A stretch of DNA of 64,000 nt from Aeromicrobium sp. Sec7.5. GTDB taxonomy: Bacteria > Actinomycetota > Actinomycetes > Propionibacteriales > Nocardioidaceae. Position numbers and translations under genes: made by a program. Location: assembly GCF_036867135.1 (NCBI RefSeq), contig NZ_JBAJIJ010000001.1, positions 2,418,001 to 2,482,000 of the forward strand, read 5' to 3'. The first letter of the stretch is position 1. The number at the start of each line of letters is the position of its first letter. The notes under the pieces were generated by a model that made no database searches, had not been told where the DNA came from, and was given only the letters and a program-made list of their open reading frames with translations. Shown here in pieces: positions 38,370 to 48,028 of this stretch.

Positions 38370-39307
38370 CCGCTCGGTGGGTCATCGGCCACGGCCTCCT
38401 GGGCCGTGCGGTCCACGACGCCGCCGCGCACCCGCCGATGGCCGTGCCGGTGCGCTGGATCGACGCGGACGAGGCGGTCGCCGACCTCGCCGCGGGCCTC
38501 GACCTCCTGGCCGAGGCCGCGGACGGCGGGCCGTGGGAGATCTCCTGGTGCGCCGGCCGGGGTGTCACCTCCTCGCCCCGCGACCAGCTCGAGGCCGAGG
38601 TCGCGGTGTTCCGTCGCTTCATGGCTGCGCTCGCCGACCACGAGCTCGACGCCACGCAGGGCCGGCTCTTCCTCGCCTCGTCGGTCGGCGGCGTCTACGC
38701 GGGCAGCGGGGCCGCTCCCTTCACCGAGTCCACGGAGCCCCGGCCCGTCTCGGCCTACGGCGAGGCCAAGTTCGCGATGGAGGAGATCGTCACGACGACG
38801 TCGCGACAGACGGGCCTGCGCTCCTTCATCGGACGCATCACCAACCTGTACGGACCGGCGCAGGACCTCTCCAAGGGGCAGGGCCTCATCTCGGTCATCG
38901 TCGCCAGCCACGTGCTGCGGCGACCCGCCACGATCTACGTGTCCCTCGACACCCTGCGCGACTACCTCTACGCCGACGACTGCGGCGCCATGGTCGTCGC
39001 CGGGCTGGAGCGCCTCGAGCGCGAGCCCGCGGGCACCACTGTCGTCAAGATCCTGGGGTCCATGACGCCGTGGTCGATCGGGGCCATCCTCGGCGAGGCC
39101 GGACGCATCCATCGCCTGCGCGCACCGATCGTGTCGGGCCAGGGGCCCATCACCCACACCGCCGGGCAGTCCCGCGATCTCCGGGTCCGCTCGGAGGTGT
39201 GGGTCGAGCTCGACGCGCTCGCCCGCACGACCCTGCCGGAGGGCCTCGACGCCCTGCACCGGGCCCAGATGGGCGAGCTCATGGCGCACGGCGCGCCGTT
39301 CGGCTGA
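38366..39307 (+). CDS. NAD-dependent sugar-nucleotide epimerase/dehydratase
   Basis: Short-chain dehydrogenase (extended type) of 313 aa. The N-terminal WVIGHGLLGRAV is a shortened Rossmann Gly-motif, SSVGGVYAG carries the catalytic Ser, and AYGEAKFAME gives the YxxxK pair. RITNLYGPAQDLSKGQGL matches the NDP-sugar-binding region. It probably makes the donor sugar for the neighbouring GT2 enzymes. It ends 15 bases before the 3' end of the converging membrane-protein gene. Confidence 0.85.
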   Translation: MTARWVIGHGLLGRAVHDAAAHPPMAVPVRWIDADEAVADLAAGLDLLAEAADGGPWEISWCAGRGVTSSPRDQLEAEVAVFRRFMAALADHELDATQGRLFLASSVGGVYAGSGAAPFTESTEPRPVSAYGEAKFAMEEIVTTTSRQTGLRSFIGRITNLYGPAQDLSKGQGLISVIVASHVLRRPATIYVSLDTLRDYLYADDCGAMVVAGLERLEREPAGTTVVKILGSMTPWSIGAILGEAGRIHRLRAPIVSGQGPITHTAGQSRDLRVRSEVWVELDALARTTLPEGLDALHRAQMGELMAHGAPFG

Positions 39308-39322
39308 CGACCGCGCGCGAGG

Positions 39323-41548
39323 TCAGTCGGCCTGCGAGGCCGGCTCGCGCCGGCGCACACGGTGCGTGACGGACCACACCAGCCCCAGCACCGCGGCCAG
39401 CACGACGCTCGCCAGCTCGACGGGCCAGCCCGGCGGACGGAAGGTCACGGTGACCTCGTCGCCGACCTGGTCGGCCGAGACCTCGACGGTCAGCAGGTAG
39501 CCCTGGGTCGCGTCGACCTCCCGCGCACCGTCGACCCCGTAGCCGGGCCAGTCGATGCGGCTGAGCACGACCTCGCCGGCGTCGCCCTCGACCTCGTCGA
39601 CCGTGAACGTGACCTCCGTGTCACGCACGTCGACGTCCGACACCTCGACACCGTCGGTGCGGGTCACGCCACCGGCCGGGGCGACGGGGTCGTCGCGCCG
39701 CACGGTCCAGGTGTAGGTGCCCGAGTCGTCGAGCGTCCACCCGTCCGGGGCCACCTCGGGCGGGTCGAGGTCGTCGCGCAGCACGATGACGGTGTTCAGG
39801 TGCATGTCGTCGGCCATCGTGGTGCCACCCACCTGGGGGGTGAACAGCTCGAAGTAGGCATCGGGACACGTGACGCCCCGCAGGTCGATGCAGAGGCGGT
39901 CGACCAGCGTGCGCAGGGGCAGCACGGTGTACACGTTCGGCGAGTCGACGTCGGTGACGTGCCACATGTTGGCCAGCAGCACCTCGCTCCAGGGACCGGG
40001 GTCGGCCTGCAGCGTGTACAGGTCGCCGACGGCGAACACCCCGGTGTCGACGTCGTCGGTGACCGACTGGATCTCCTCGACCGAACGGGGCGGCTTGAAG
40101 TCGCCGAGCGGAGCGGTGCGCGCGAGCTGCACCTGGGCCCCCAACAGGATCGTGGTGGCGACCAGGGAGATGGCCACGGCCCACGGCACGGCACGCTCGC
40201 GGGAGACCCGTGAACCGACCTTGAGCACCGCCACGACCGCGACGATCTGCAGCGCGCCGCCGATCGCCAGCCACCGCATGTTGTCGGGCTGGGCCGACCA
40301 CGCCAGCCACAGCGACAGCGACGTGGCGCCCACGACGACGAGGACGTTCCTGCGGGTCGCGTGCCGCGGCCAACCACGGGTGGCCAGGACGGCGAACGCC
40401 ACGGCCAGGCACACGACGAGGTACGGCAGCATCCGAGCCGGGTAGCGGAGCGGTCCGACGACGCTGGGCCCGAGGACCATCGCCAGCGTCAGCAGGCCCA
40501 CCACCCCGGGGACGACGAGGTGTCGCCACTCCCGCCGGACGGCCGGGACCAGGACGAGCAGGAGCGGCAGGAACCAGCCCAGGTACTGGATCGGCACGGG
40601 CGCGATGGGGCCCCAGTAGCCGGCGACGCTGGACAGGCCGGTGGCGCTCGCACCGGTCGCGAGGTCCCCCAGGTCCATGCCCAGGAACTGGTCGTTGGCG
40701 ATGCCCGAGCCTGCACGCACCGTGACCGGCGCGGTGAGGACGCCCGGCAGGTAGACGAAGATCGTCAGCAGGCCGCTGTAGGCGCCGAGCCCGAGGACAC
40801 GGACGACCCGCGCGCGGTCGCGGGCGGTCCACGCGGCCTCGACCAGCAGCGCGACGAACAGGAAGATCAGGGCGATCACGGCGAACACGTAGCCCGAGGC
40901 GATCAGCAGGTAGGCGGTCACGAAGTAGGCCCACGGGTTGCGACCGTGGTCGAGGTGGCGCCGCAGCATCCACCAGGTCAGGACGAACAGGCCGACGCTC
41001 TGCAGGCCGGTGACCCAGGACGGGGCGTCCATGTAGAGGGTCTGCCCGCCGACCGCAGCGCTCGCACCCGCCAGCGCCGACCAGGGGGCCGAGGCTCCGT
41101 ACGACCGCGCGAGCCCGAACGCTGCCGTCTGCAGCAGCAGGAGGAACACGATCTTGACCAGCGTCGTGAACACCGCCGGGTTGTCGAGCACGTGACTCGA
41201 GACGCCCACCAGCCACGAGAGCGGACTCCACATGCCCCACTGCTGCTCCGCGAGGTAGTTGCCGCCCTGCCAGGACCCCGGGTCGAGGATCGTCCACTCG
41301 CCCGACCGGATCTGCCGGCCCAGCTCGTACCAGGCGCCGAACGAGCCGAGCTGGCTGTCGTCCCAGAAGAAGTAGTGCCGGGTCTCGGCGATGCGCTCGA
41401 GCGCCACCACCATGACGGTCAGCGCCGAGGCGAACCACCACGCGAGGCTGTGCCACCGAGGCGACGGCGGGGCTGCGGTGTCGTCGCCGTCGACGTCCGC
41501 ATCGCTGGTCGAGGTCACACGCAAGGGTACGTCCGCCGGTGCGCTCAC
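39323..41548 (-). CDS. large multi-span membrane protein, paralogue A
   Basis: A 741-aa protein with about a dozen transmembrane helices, a first extracytoplasmic loop carrying DPGSWQGGNYLAEQQWG, and a large C-terminal extracytoplasmic domain, ending with one more helix and a basic tail. The same motif (DPGSWQGGNYLAEGQWG) and layout recur in the protein at 48089-50281, so the two are paralogues. General resemblance is to YfhO/GT-C-type proteins that act on lipid-linked sugars; no exact family is claimed. The GTG at 41548 overlaps the stop of the upstream glycosyltransferase (GTGA). Confidence 0.7.
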   Translation of the reverse strand: MSAPADVPLRVTSTSDADVDGDDTAAPPSPRWHSLAWWFASALTVMVVALERIAETRHYFFWDDSQLGSFGAWYELGRQIRSGEWTILDPGSWQGGNYLAEQQWGMWSPLSWLVGVSSHVLDNPAVFTTLVKIVFLLLLQTAAFGLARSYGASAPWSALAGASAAVGGQTLYMDAPSWVTGLQSVGLFVLTWWMLRRHLDHGRNPWAYFVTAYLLIASGYVFAVIALIFLFVALLVEAAWTARDRARVVRVLGLGAYSGLLTIFVYLPGVLTAPVTVRAGSGIANDQFLGMDLGDLATGASATGLSSVAGYWGPIAPVPIQYLGWFLPLLLVLVPAVRREWRHLVVPGVVGLLTLAMVLGPSVVGPLRYPARMLPYLVVCLAVAFAVLATRGWPRHATRRNVLVVVGATSLSLWLAWSAQPDNMRWLAIGGALQIVAVVAVLKVGSRVSRERAVPWAVAISLVATTILLGAQVQLARTAPLGDFKPPRSVEEIQSVTDDVDTGVFAVGDLYTLQADPGPWSEVLLANMWHVTDVDSPNVYTVLPLRTLVDRLCIDLRGVTCPDAYFELFTPQVGGTTMADDMHLNTVIVLRDDLDPPEVAPDGWTLDDSGTYTWTVRRDDPVAPAGGVTRTDGVEVSDVDVRDTEVTFTVDEVEGDAGEVVLSRIDWPGYGVDGAREVDATQGYLLTVEVSADQVGDEVTVTFRPPGWPVELASVVLAAVLGLVWSVTHRVRRREPASQAD

Positions 41549-42474
41549 CAAGGGACGTGGCGGGGCTTCAGCTCGGCCCTGGTCGGTTCGGGGTACCGGA
41601 TCGGCGGGTTGAACGACACGCCGCGCAGGTACTGGCGGAACATCCGCAGCCGCAGCCGCCACGGGACCTTGCCCCGGCGGAAGTTGACCGCGATCCGCAG
41701 GCCGAACTCGACCCAGCGGACGACGCTCTGGTGGTGCAGGAGCCACGAGGACTCGTTGCGGATGCCGTGCGCGAACTTCCACGCGTTCGCCGAGTCGACC
41801 ATCGAGAAGTTGACGCCCCGGTTGTCGCCCATGTCGTGCACCACGACGCTGTCGAGGACCTGGACGCCCGGGCACCGGTCGGTCAGGCGCAGCGTGTACT
41901 CACGGTCGTCGAACCAGATGAAGTACTCGGCGTACGGGAGCCCGTGCTCGGCGATGACCCACCGCGGGACGAGGACGGACACGAACGAGCACGCCGTGAC
42001 CATGACGTTGCGCTGGTCCCGAACGAGCAGGCGTCCCCAGTCCCAGGTCGTGACCGGGTTGTTCATCTCGCAGATCGACCCGTCGGTGTAGGTCACGACC
42101 GAGCAGGAGAACGGCACCTCGGGCCCCAGCTCGCGCACCGCGGCGTCGAGGCCGTCGACCAGGTGATGCAGCGCGTCGGGCTCGGCGTAGCAGTCGTCGT
42201 CCATGATCCAGACGTGGTCGGCGCCCAGCTCGTAGCCCTCGGACATGCCGCGCGCGAACCCACCGGCGCCGCCGGCGTTCTCGGTCATCGAGACGACGTG
42301 CAGCGGCACGGTCGTCTCCAGCCCGGACAGCCAGGCTCCGGTGCCGTCGGTCGAGGCGTTGTCGACCACGACGATCCACGCCGGAGCCAACGACTGGGCC
42401 TCGAGCCGCGCGATGACGGTCTTGAGCTTCTCCAGGCGGTTGAACGTCACCACGACGGCCGCAACCTTCACCAC
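41545..42474 (-). CDS. glycosyltransferase family 2 (GlfT1/rhamnosyltransferase-like)
   Basis: GT-A enzyme of 309 aa with AVVVTFNRLEKLKTVIARL, VVVDNASTDGTGAWL and the metal-binding IMDDDCYAEPDAL. The WFDDREYTLRL motif (general-base Asp region) and the spacing resemble actinobacterial galactofuranosyl- and rhamnosyltransferases that build the cell-wall linker or surface glycans. Overlaps the upstream GT4 gene by seven bases and the downstream membrane-protein gene by four. Specificity is inferred only at class level. Confidence 0.87.
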   Translation of the reverse strand: MVKVAAVVVTFNRLEKLKTVIARLEAQSLAPAWIVVVDNASTDGTGAWLSGLETTVPLHVVSMTENAGGAGGFARGMSEGYELGADHVWIMDDDCYAEPDALHHLVDGLDAAVRELGPEVPFSCSVVTYTDGSICEMNNPVTTWDWGRLLVRDQRNVMVTACSFVSVLVPRWVIAEHGLPYAEYFIWFDDREYTLRLTDRCPGVQVLDSVVVHDMGDNRGVNFSMVDSANAWKFAHGIRNESSWLLHHQSVVRWVEFGLRIAVNFRRGKVPWRLRLRMFRQYLRGVSFNPPIRYPEPTRAELKPRHVPW

Positions 42475-44150
42475 GACGACACCAACTCCTCGAACCAGTC
42501 ACCCGCGGACGGGAGCGCGAGCAGGGCCCGCTCCGCGGCCCGCTCACTCTCCCACAGACGTCGTCGCGCCCCCTCGTCGTCGACGTACCGCAGGGCGATC
42601 TCGGCGATCTGGCGCACCGCGCGGTGCGCGTTGCGCGAGGCCAACGCCTCGGCCGGCACGAGGTTCGCCTGCGCACCGACGTCGGTCGAGACGACCGGGG
42701 TGCCGTGGGCGATCGCCTCCAACGTGGTCAACGTCAGACCCTCGTTGTGCGAGGTGATCGCGAGCAGGTCGGCGTCGTCGAGCGTGCGCGAGACGGGCAC
42801 GGACTCGTCGCGGCGCTCCAGGACGTCCTCGAGCCCCGCGGCGCTCACCAGGTCGGTGACCCACTGGTTGAGCTCACCGTGCCCGTGCATGATGAACCGC
42901 ACGTCGGGTCGGGTCCGGTGGATGCGGGCCGCCGTCTCCACGAAGACCTCGGGCGCCTTCTGGCGGGCGAGGCGTCCGACGAAGGCCACCGTGAACGGGC
43001 GGTCGGGCGAGCGCTCCCCGAAGACCGCCTCCGCCTCGTGGTCGACGGTGAGGCCACCGAGCGGTGCCATGACGACCCGCTCCGCCGGGATCTCCTGCAC
43101 GCCGGTCATCCAGCGCTCCAGGGCCGGTGAGATGACGTGGTGGAGGTCGATGTAGTCGGTGGCCTTGGCGGACGAGGCGGGGTAGCCGCCTCCCCGGAAC
43201 TCCAGGATGTGGGTCGTGTCGACGACCGGGAGACCGGGACGACTGCGCTTCAGGAACGGCAGCCGGTCGTAGAGCCACTGGCTGTGGTGGACCACGACGC
43301 CACGCAGGTCGACGTTCTCGAGCAGCGCCCGCAGGAGCTGCTCGCTGCCGGGCGTCTGGCTGAGGTAGGTGGCCTCCGAGAGTGGCAGCAGCAGGGCGCC
43401 GTCGAGCTCCGGGCGGGTGATGAGCTCGTGGTGGGAGTCACGCGACGTCAGCACGATCGGCTGCAGGCCCGCCTCCCGCACCAGGCGCACGGTCTCGAAC
43501 GCCCAGCGCTCGGCGCCCCCCATCTCGAACCAGTGCATGCCGATCAGGACGGCGCGGGGGGCGTCCTGCGGCGCCGCGCCGGCGGGGTGCATCCGCGCAC
43601 CGGCAAAGGCCGTGCCGGGAGCGAACAGGGTGTCGTCGCCCATGCGCTTGACCCGGGTGCGGATGGGTCGCATGTGCCGCACCAGCTCGGCGTCGCGGAT
43701 CTCGTCGTACACCAGCGGGGCGGCCACCCTCAGGCGCTTGAGCACGCGCCCCCGCAGGTCACCGGGCGCGAAGAACTCCGGGCGGGCGGCCGCGGTCTCG
43801 TCGGAGGAGATCATGACGTGCCGCGTGGTCGAGGCCAGCAGGACGTCCTGACGCGCGTCGACCACCTCGGCCGGGGTGGCGCTGACCGCCGACCGGACCC
43901 GGATCGTGGCGCGGCGACGTCGGTACAGCCGGGACCGGCCGTCGAACGTGCGGTCGTCAGTGGTGCGTGGCGTGTAGTCGCTGAACGGCGCGTAGACGTG
44001 CACCGTGAGGTCGAGCCCCGGGGTCGTGAGGACGTGCACGTTGACGGCCCCGACGAGGATCCGACGCTCTCGTTCACTCAGGTCGCCGAGCGCCTGGTCG
44101 TCCTCGATCACCGTGAACGCGCAAGGCTGTCCCAGATAGGTGCTGAACAT
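42468..44150 (-). CDS. glycosyltransferase family 4 (GT-B)
   Basis: A 560-aa protein. The N-terminal 200 residues are a poorly conserved, Arg-rich part; the rest is a GT-B enzyme with IGMHWFEMGGAERWAFETVRLV at the start of the N-lobe, FVGRLARQKAPEVFVETAARI at the start of the C-lobe and the EX7E-type SHNEGLTLTTLEAIAHGTPVVSTD near the end. The ATG at 44150 (MFSTYLGQ) is preferred over an upstream ATG at 44216 that runs back into the divergent promoter area. First gene of a minus-strand trio with GT2 and membrane paralogue A. Confidence 0.83.
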   Translation of the reverse strand: MFSTYLGQPCAFTVIEDDQALGDLSERERRILVGAVNVHVLTTPGLDLTVHVYAPFSDYTPRTTDDRTFDGRSRLYRRRRATIRVRSAVSATPAEVVDARQDVLLASTTRHVMISSDETAAARPEFFAPGDLRGRVLKRLRVAAPLVYDEIRDAELVRHMRPIRTRVKRMGDDTLFAPGTAFAGARMHPAGAAPQDAPRAVLIGMHWFEMGGAERWAFETVRLVREAGLQPIVLTSRDSHHELITRPELDGALLLPLSEATYLSQTPGSEQLLRALLENVDLRGVVVHHSQWLYDRLPFLKRSRPGLPVVDTTHILEFRGGGYPASSAKATDYIDLHHVISPALERWMTGVQEIPAERVVMAPLGGLTVDHEAEAVFGERSPDRPFTVAFVGRLARQKAPEVFVETAARIHRTRPDVRFIMHGHGELNQWVTDLVSAAGLEDVLERRDESVPVSRTLDDADLLAITSHNEGLTLTTLEAIAHGTPVVSTDVGAQANLVPAEALASRNAHRAVRQIAEIALRYVDDEGARRRLWESERAAERALLALPSAGDWFEELVSSW

Positions 44151-44262
44151 GGTGTCGGGTGCCTTGTGATGTCGAGGTCGAGGGCTCGCGGAGGAGCCTA
44201 ACAGTCGGTCCGACACCCTTGAGGAACCCCGGCGACCCGCAGGGAGCAGGCGCCTCGACTGC

Positions 44263-44268
44263 TAAGGT
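44263..44268 (+). promoter_or_regulatory. putative -10 of methyltransferase
   Basis: TAAGGT seven bases before the ATG at 44276. Confidence 0.5.
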
Positions 44269-44275
44269 GGCGCGC

Positions 44276-45055
44276 ATGAGTCACCCCGAACAGCTGGGCT
44301 TTTTCCGTGCCGTCGCCGCTGCGAACACGAGCGTCGTCGACGGCGCGGCGATCCTCGAGATCGGCTCCTACGACGTCAACGGCAACATCCGTGAGATCTT
44401 CGCCGGCCACCGCTCGTACACCGGTGTCGACCTGGTCGAGGGCCCCAACGTCGACGTCGTCACCTACGGCCACGAGTTCGAGGCCGAGCCCGGCAGCTTC
44501 GACCTGGCGATCTCGGGCGAGTGCTTCGAGCACGACCAGCACTGGCAGGAGTCGTTCACCAACATGGCGACGCTCGTCCGCCCCGGTGGGCTCGTCGCCT
44601 TCACGTGCGCCTCCTGGGGTCGCCCCGAGCACGGCACGACCCGCTCGGACCGCACGCTGAGCCCGGGCACGCAGCACGAGGGCCTCGACTACTACCGCAA
44701 CCTGCGCGAGTCGGACTTCCTCGAGGCGGGCCTCCCGCTCGACGAGTGGTTCAGCTCCTGGAAGTTCTGGTACCTGCCGACGTCGATGGACCTCTACTTC
44801 GCGGGCGTCCGACGTGGTGACGCCGCCGACAAGCCCACCGCGGTGTTCCCGCGCGAGGCCGACGTGGCCGCGCTGCGCGAGATCATGCCGCTGACGCACA
44901 AGATCGCTCGCCTCCCGCTCATCGCCCTCAAGCGCGTGCTGCCGCACGACCGCTACCAGGACGTCATCCGCTTCTACTGGCTGCCGCTCTTCCGGCTGCA
45001 GCAGAAGGTCACCGGCGGATCCTTCGAGCGTCACGAGCGCACCGCGATCAACTGA
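44276..45055 (+). CDS. SAM-dependent methyltransferase (class I)
   Basis: A 259-aa methyltransferase with SAM motif I ILEIGSYDVNGNIREIF, motif II YTGVDLVEGPNVDVV and LAISGECFEHD. It probably modifies a sugar in the surrounding surface-glycan cluster (inference). The last seven codons are the first copy of a 27-bp tandem repeat that continues past the stop, so the stop sequence itself is repeated. TAAGGT seven bases before the ATG at 44276 indicates a leaderless start; it diverges from the GT4 gene. Confidence 0.85.
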   Translation: MSHPEQLGFFRAVAAANTSVVDGAAILEIGSYDVNGNIREIFAGHRSYTGVDLVEGPNVDVVTYGHEFEAEPGSFDLAISGECFEHDQHWQESFTNMATLVRPGGLVAFTCASWGRPEHGTTRSDRTLSPGTQHEGLDYYRNLRESDFLEAGLPLDEWFSSWKFWYLPTSMDLYFAGVRRGDAADKPTAVFPREADVAALREIMPLTHKIARLPLIALKRVLPHDRYQDVIRFYWLPLFRLQQKVTGGSFERHERTAIN

Positions 45056-45141
45056 TCGACCGAGCGCACCGCGATCAACTGATCGACCGAGCGCACCGCG
45101 ATCACCTGATCGACCGAGCGCACCGCGATCACCTGATCGAT
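45034..45141 (+). repeat. four 27-bp tandem repeats at methyltransferase 3' end
   Basis: Units at 45034-45060, 45061-45087, 45088-45114 and 45115-45141 differ at only a few bases. Each contains CGATCA and TGATCG around a two-base spacer and, being nine codons long, repeats the gene's last codons and stop in frame. The array fills the gap between two converging genes. Confidence 0.9.
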
Positions 45142-45154
45142 GGGGCGCGGCGCG

Positions 45155-45688
45155 TCAGGCGTCGTCGGCCGGGGCCTTCGTGCGCCGGAACGAGAACGAG
45201 CTGTGCCCGGTGTAGGAGATCAGCGTCGTCACCATGACGACGAAGAGCTGCCCCAGGAGCGGTGGCATGCCGAACACCTCGACGAACACCGGCAGCAGCA
45301 CGAGGTTGACCGCGAGTGCGCCCAGGTAGACCGACTCGAACCGCGCGAGGTCCAGCAGCACCTGCCCCCGGACCCGGAAGACCAGGCGCCGGTAGAGCAC
45401 GAAGGCGCACAGGACGCTCAGGACGTGCGTCATCAGCACGCTGATGAGGTAGCCCCAGCGCCCCTCGCCGAGCCACAGGAACAGGATGAACCAGGCGTAG
45501 CCCACGCCGGTGTTCACGAGGCCGACCAGGATGAACGCGATGCGTCGGTCGCTGACGAGCCGCAGGAGCGGCCCGTCGGGGCCCCTCATCCCCGCGATGA
45601 CCTCGTCCGGGCCGGCGCCGTTCTCGGTGATGTCCGGCTCCTCGCGATGGTGGTGGGCGGCCCCCGACCCGTGGGAGCGCTTCGTCAC
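45155..45688 (-). CDS. GtrA family membrane protein
   Basis: A 177-aa protein whose C-terminal 130 residues form four hydrophobic helices with the GtrA signature VGLVNTGVGYAWFILFLWL and a basic FSFRRTK end; the N-terminus is soluble and His-rich. GtrA proteins are thought to flip undecaprenyl-phosphate-linked glucose or similar sugars; a GtrB-like GT2 is encoded at 37341. The GTG at 45688 overlaps the stop of the upstream secreted protein (GTGA). Confidence 0.85.
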   Translation of the reverse strand: MTKRSHGSGAAHHHREEPDITENGAGPDEVIAGMRGPDGPLLRLVSDRRIAFILVGLVNTGVGYAWFILFLWLGEGRWGYLISVLMTHVLSVLCAFVLYRRLVFRVRGQVLLDLARFESVYLGALAVNLVLLPVFVEVFGMPPLLGQLFVVMVTTLISYTGHSSFSFRRTKAPADDA

Positions 45689-48021
45689 GGTACCAGCGTG
45701 GCCACGCGTGCCTGGTCGAGCTCGCCGACCCAGGCCGGCATGCCCGCAGCGGTCGCCTCGGGCTGCGTCGGGTAGGTCGTTCCCGTCGTGAACGTCCTCA
45801 GCAGTCCCCAGGGCGAACCGGCGCTGGAGCGGAACCAGGCGGTCATCGCAGGTCCTCGCGGTGCCGCCGCGAGGAGCTCGTCGCTCACCGGCGTCGACGC
45901 CAGGCACGACCCGACCCACACGGTGACCGTGGCGCAGTCCGGGAACGGGTGCACCGCGCCGCCCTCGATGCGGGCGATGAAGCCGGCTCCGGTGCCGCGC
46001 AGGACCGAGCCGGTCGTGCCCTTCTCGGCGAGCGCCGCGACGGTCGCGTCCGGCACCACCACGGCAGGCCCGAACACGCTGCTGAGCCGCACGTACTCGC
46101 CGTAGTCGGCGAGCTTCCAGCGTGCCGACCCGTCGCGCAGGAACACGGTGGGCGAGCTCTGCGACCGCACCAGCGGGGCGACGGCGGGTCGCTTGACCAG
46201 GCCGGCGTACGTGGCGGCGTCCATCTCGGCGACCCAGGAGGGGATACCGGCGGCGACGACGGCCGACCAGCTCGCGTACATCTGCGCCACGCCCGGTCCG
46301 ACGAGCTGGGCCCGAGTGGGTGAGGACTCGACCGCGAACCAGCGGCTCATGGGGGCTCCCGGCGAGCCCGCGGACATCGTGTCGGCCGAGACCGTGGTGG
46401 CGCCGGAGCATGACCCGACCCAGGCCGCCACGGTGGCGCAGTCCGGGTACGGGTGCCACTGGCCGCCACCGGCCGCCGCGATGTAGCCGGTGCTGGCGTT
46501 GCGCAGCGTGGAGCCCGTGGTCCCCTGCTGGGCCAGCCCGTCGACGTACGCCGCGGGGGTCACGACGGACGGGCCGAAGATCGACGCCAGCTGCTTGTAC
46601 GCCAGGCCGGACGAGAGCTTCCACCGTCGACCCTGGTCGGCGAGGTAGACGTCGGGCGACGTCGTGGTGTGCACCAGGGTCGCCGACGCGACCGGCTGGG
46701 GCGTGCGGGTCGCGTAGGTCGTCGGATCCATCGTGGCGACCCAGGCCGGCATGCCCTTCGACCTCGCCGCGACGGCGTCGACGTAGGGCCGGGCCGAGGT
46801 GGGCGAGAGCAGCTGGACGAACGCCTCGGGCGACTCCACGTGGGCGAAGGCGCTCATGGCCTCCCCGCTGCGGAAGCGCAGCATCGTCGAGGACGACAGG
46901 TTCGTGGCGCCGTCGCACCGGCCCACCCACAGGGTGACGACCGCGCAGCTCGGGTACGGGTGCGCGACGCCGCGCTCGACGTAGGCGATGTAGCCCGTCG
47001 AGGAGTTGCGCACGGAGTTGCCCACGACCCCGGCGTCGACCAGGGCCCCGAAGTCGGCGGCACTGATCGTGCTGACCGTGCCGAACGCGGGCAGCAGGTC
47101 GACGTAGGAGTCGTAGCCGCTGAGCCGGTACCGGCGGCCCGCGTCGGTGAGGTAGATGTCCGGAGAGCTCGCGGTCTTGACCAGGTCGCCGGTGGCCTGC
47201 GCCGTGCCGAACCACTCCGTGAAGTACCGGTGGAAGTTGCGGTTGCCGTACGACGAGCAGGCGTCGCCGGTCCCCGCGCCGGCGGCCAGGGACGCGGCGT
47301 TGGGCTGGTACGGCGTGTAGTAGTACAGGTTCGCAGTGGCCTGGTTCTCGATGTAGACCGGAGCGCCGCCGCACGCCGCGTTCGGGTGGTAGCGCACCGT
47401 CACGGTGCTGCCCGGGCGGTACCAGGTGTAGCGACCGCTGCGCTCGTAGACGCGCATCTGACGGATGCCGGCGTAGACCTGGTTGGCGAAGCCGTAGTAC
47501 TGCGCGTCGCAGGCCGAGGTGTCCGGACATCCCATGCCCATCGCGGCGCGGTACCGGGCGTCGGTGGGCGGCGTCGACGACGTCACGAGTCCCTGCTCCT
47601 TCTGGAGCATCACGAGGATGACCTGCGGGTTGATGCCGCAGGACTGGGCGACTTTGTAGATGATCGCGGCGGCCCGCTCGGCCCCCGGCGCCGGGTACCC
47701 GGCGCAGTACTGGTCCGCGGCCTTGCCGACCGAGGTGAAGTTGATGTTCTTGAGGCACCACGCGCCGGTGCAGCGTGCTCCCTTGGTGTCGAGGAAGGCC
47801 TGGATCTGCGCGACGCTCATCGTCGTCGGGTTGAAGAACACCGCGTCGCTGATGATCTGGCCGGGCCGGAACTGGGAGTTGTCGATCGCGTCGGCCTCGG
47901 GGGTGCGCACCAGGCTCACCGCGGCGACCAGCCCGCTGAGCACCATGACTCCCGCGAGGAACATCCGCGCGGAACGGTGCGCGACGGCACGCCTGTGACG
48001 GGAGGGGTTGCTGCGACGCAT
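45685..48021 (-). CDS. secreted repeat protein with hydrolase-like N-domain
   Basis: A 778-aa exported protein. A basic start and signal peptide (MFLAGVMVLSGLVAAVSLV) precede a domain of about 230 residues (INPQVILVMLQKEQGLV ... YYGFANQVYAGIRQMRVY) that looks like an actinobacterial lytic-transglycosylase-like domain with conserved aromatics and Cys pairs. Three repeats of about 150 residues follow, each starting SSPDIYLTDAGRR-like, then TGYIA and HPYPDCATVxxWVGSC. The repeats probably bind cell wall or glycan. The ATG at 48021 is set by CATACT seven bases upstream. Coupled to GtrA downstream. Catalysis is not established. Confidence 0.75.
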   Translation of the reverse strand: MRRSNPSRHRRAVAHRSARMFLAGVMVLSGLVAAVSLVRTPEADAIDNSQFRPGQIISDAVFFNPTTMSVAQIQAFLDTKGARCTGAWCLKNINFTSVGKAADQYCAGYPAPGAERAAAIIYKVAQSCGINPQVILVMLQKEQGLVTSSTPPTDARYRAAMGMGCPDTSACDAQYYGFANQVYAGIRQMRVYERSGRYTWYRPGSTVTVRYHPNAACGGAPVYIENQATANLYYYTPYQPNAASLAAGAGTGDACSSYGNRNFHRYFTEWFGTAQATGDLVKTASSPDIYLTDAGRRYRLSGYDSYVDLLPAFGTVSTISAADFGALVDAGVVGNSVRNSSTGYIAYVERGVAHPYPSCAVVTLWVGRCDGATNLSSSTMLRFRSGEAMSAFAHVESPEAFVQLLSPTSARPYVDAVAARSKGMPAWVATMDPTTYATRTPQPVASATLVHTTTSPDVYLADQGRRWKLSSGLAYKQLASIFGPSVVTPAAYVDGLAQQGTTGSTLRNASTGYIAAAGGGQWHPYPDCATVAAWVGSCSGATTVSADTMSAGSPGAPMSRWFAVESSPTRAQLVGPGVAQMYASWSAVVAAGIPSWVAEMDAATYAGLVKRPAVAPLVRSQSSPTVFLRDGSARWKLADYGEYVRLSSVFGPAVVVPDATVAALAEKGTTGSVLRGTGAGFIARIEGGAVHPFPDCATVTVWVGSCLASTPVSDELLAAAPRGPAMTAWFRSSAGSPWGLLRTFTTGTTYPTQPEATAAGMPAWVGELDQARVATLVP

Positions 48022-48028
48022 GGGAGTC

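Noticed and set aside
45034..45141. CRISPR array
   Set aside because: Repeats are head to tail with no spacers and begin inside a coding region.
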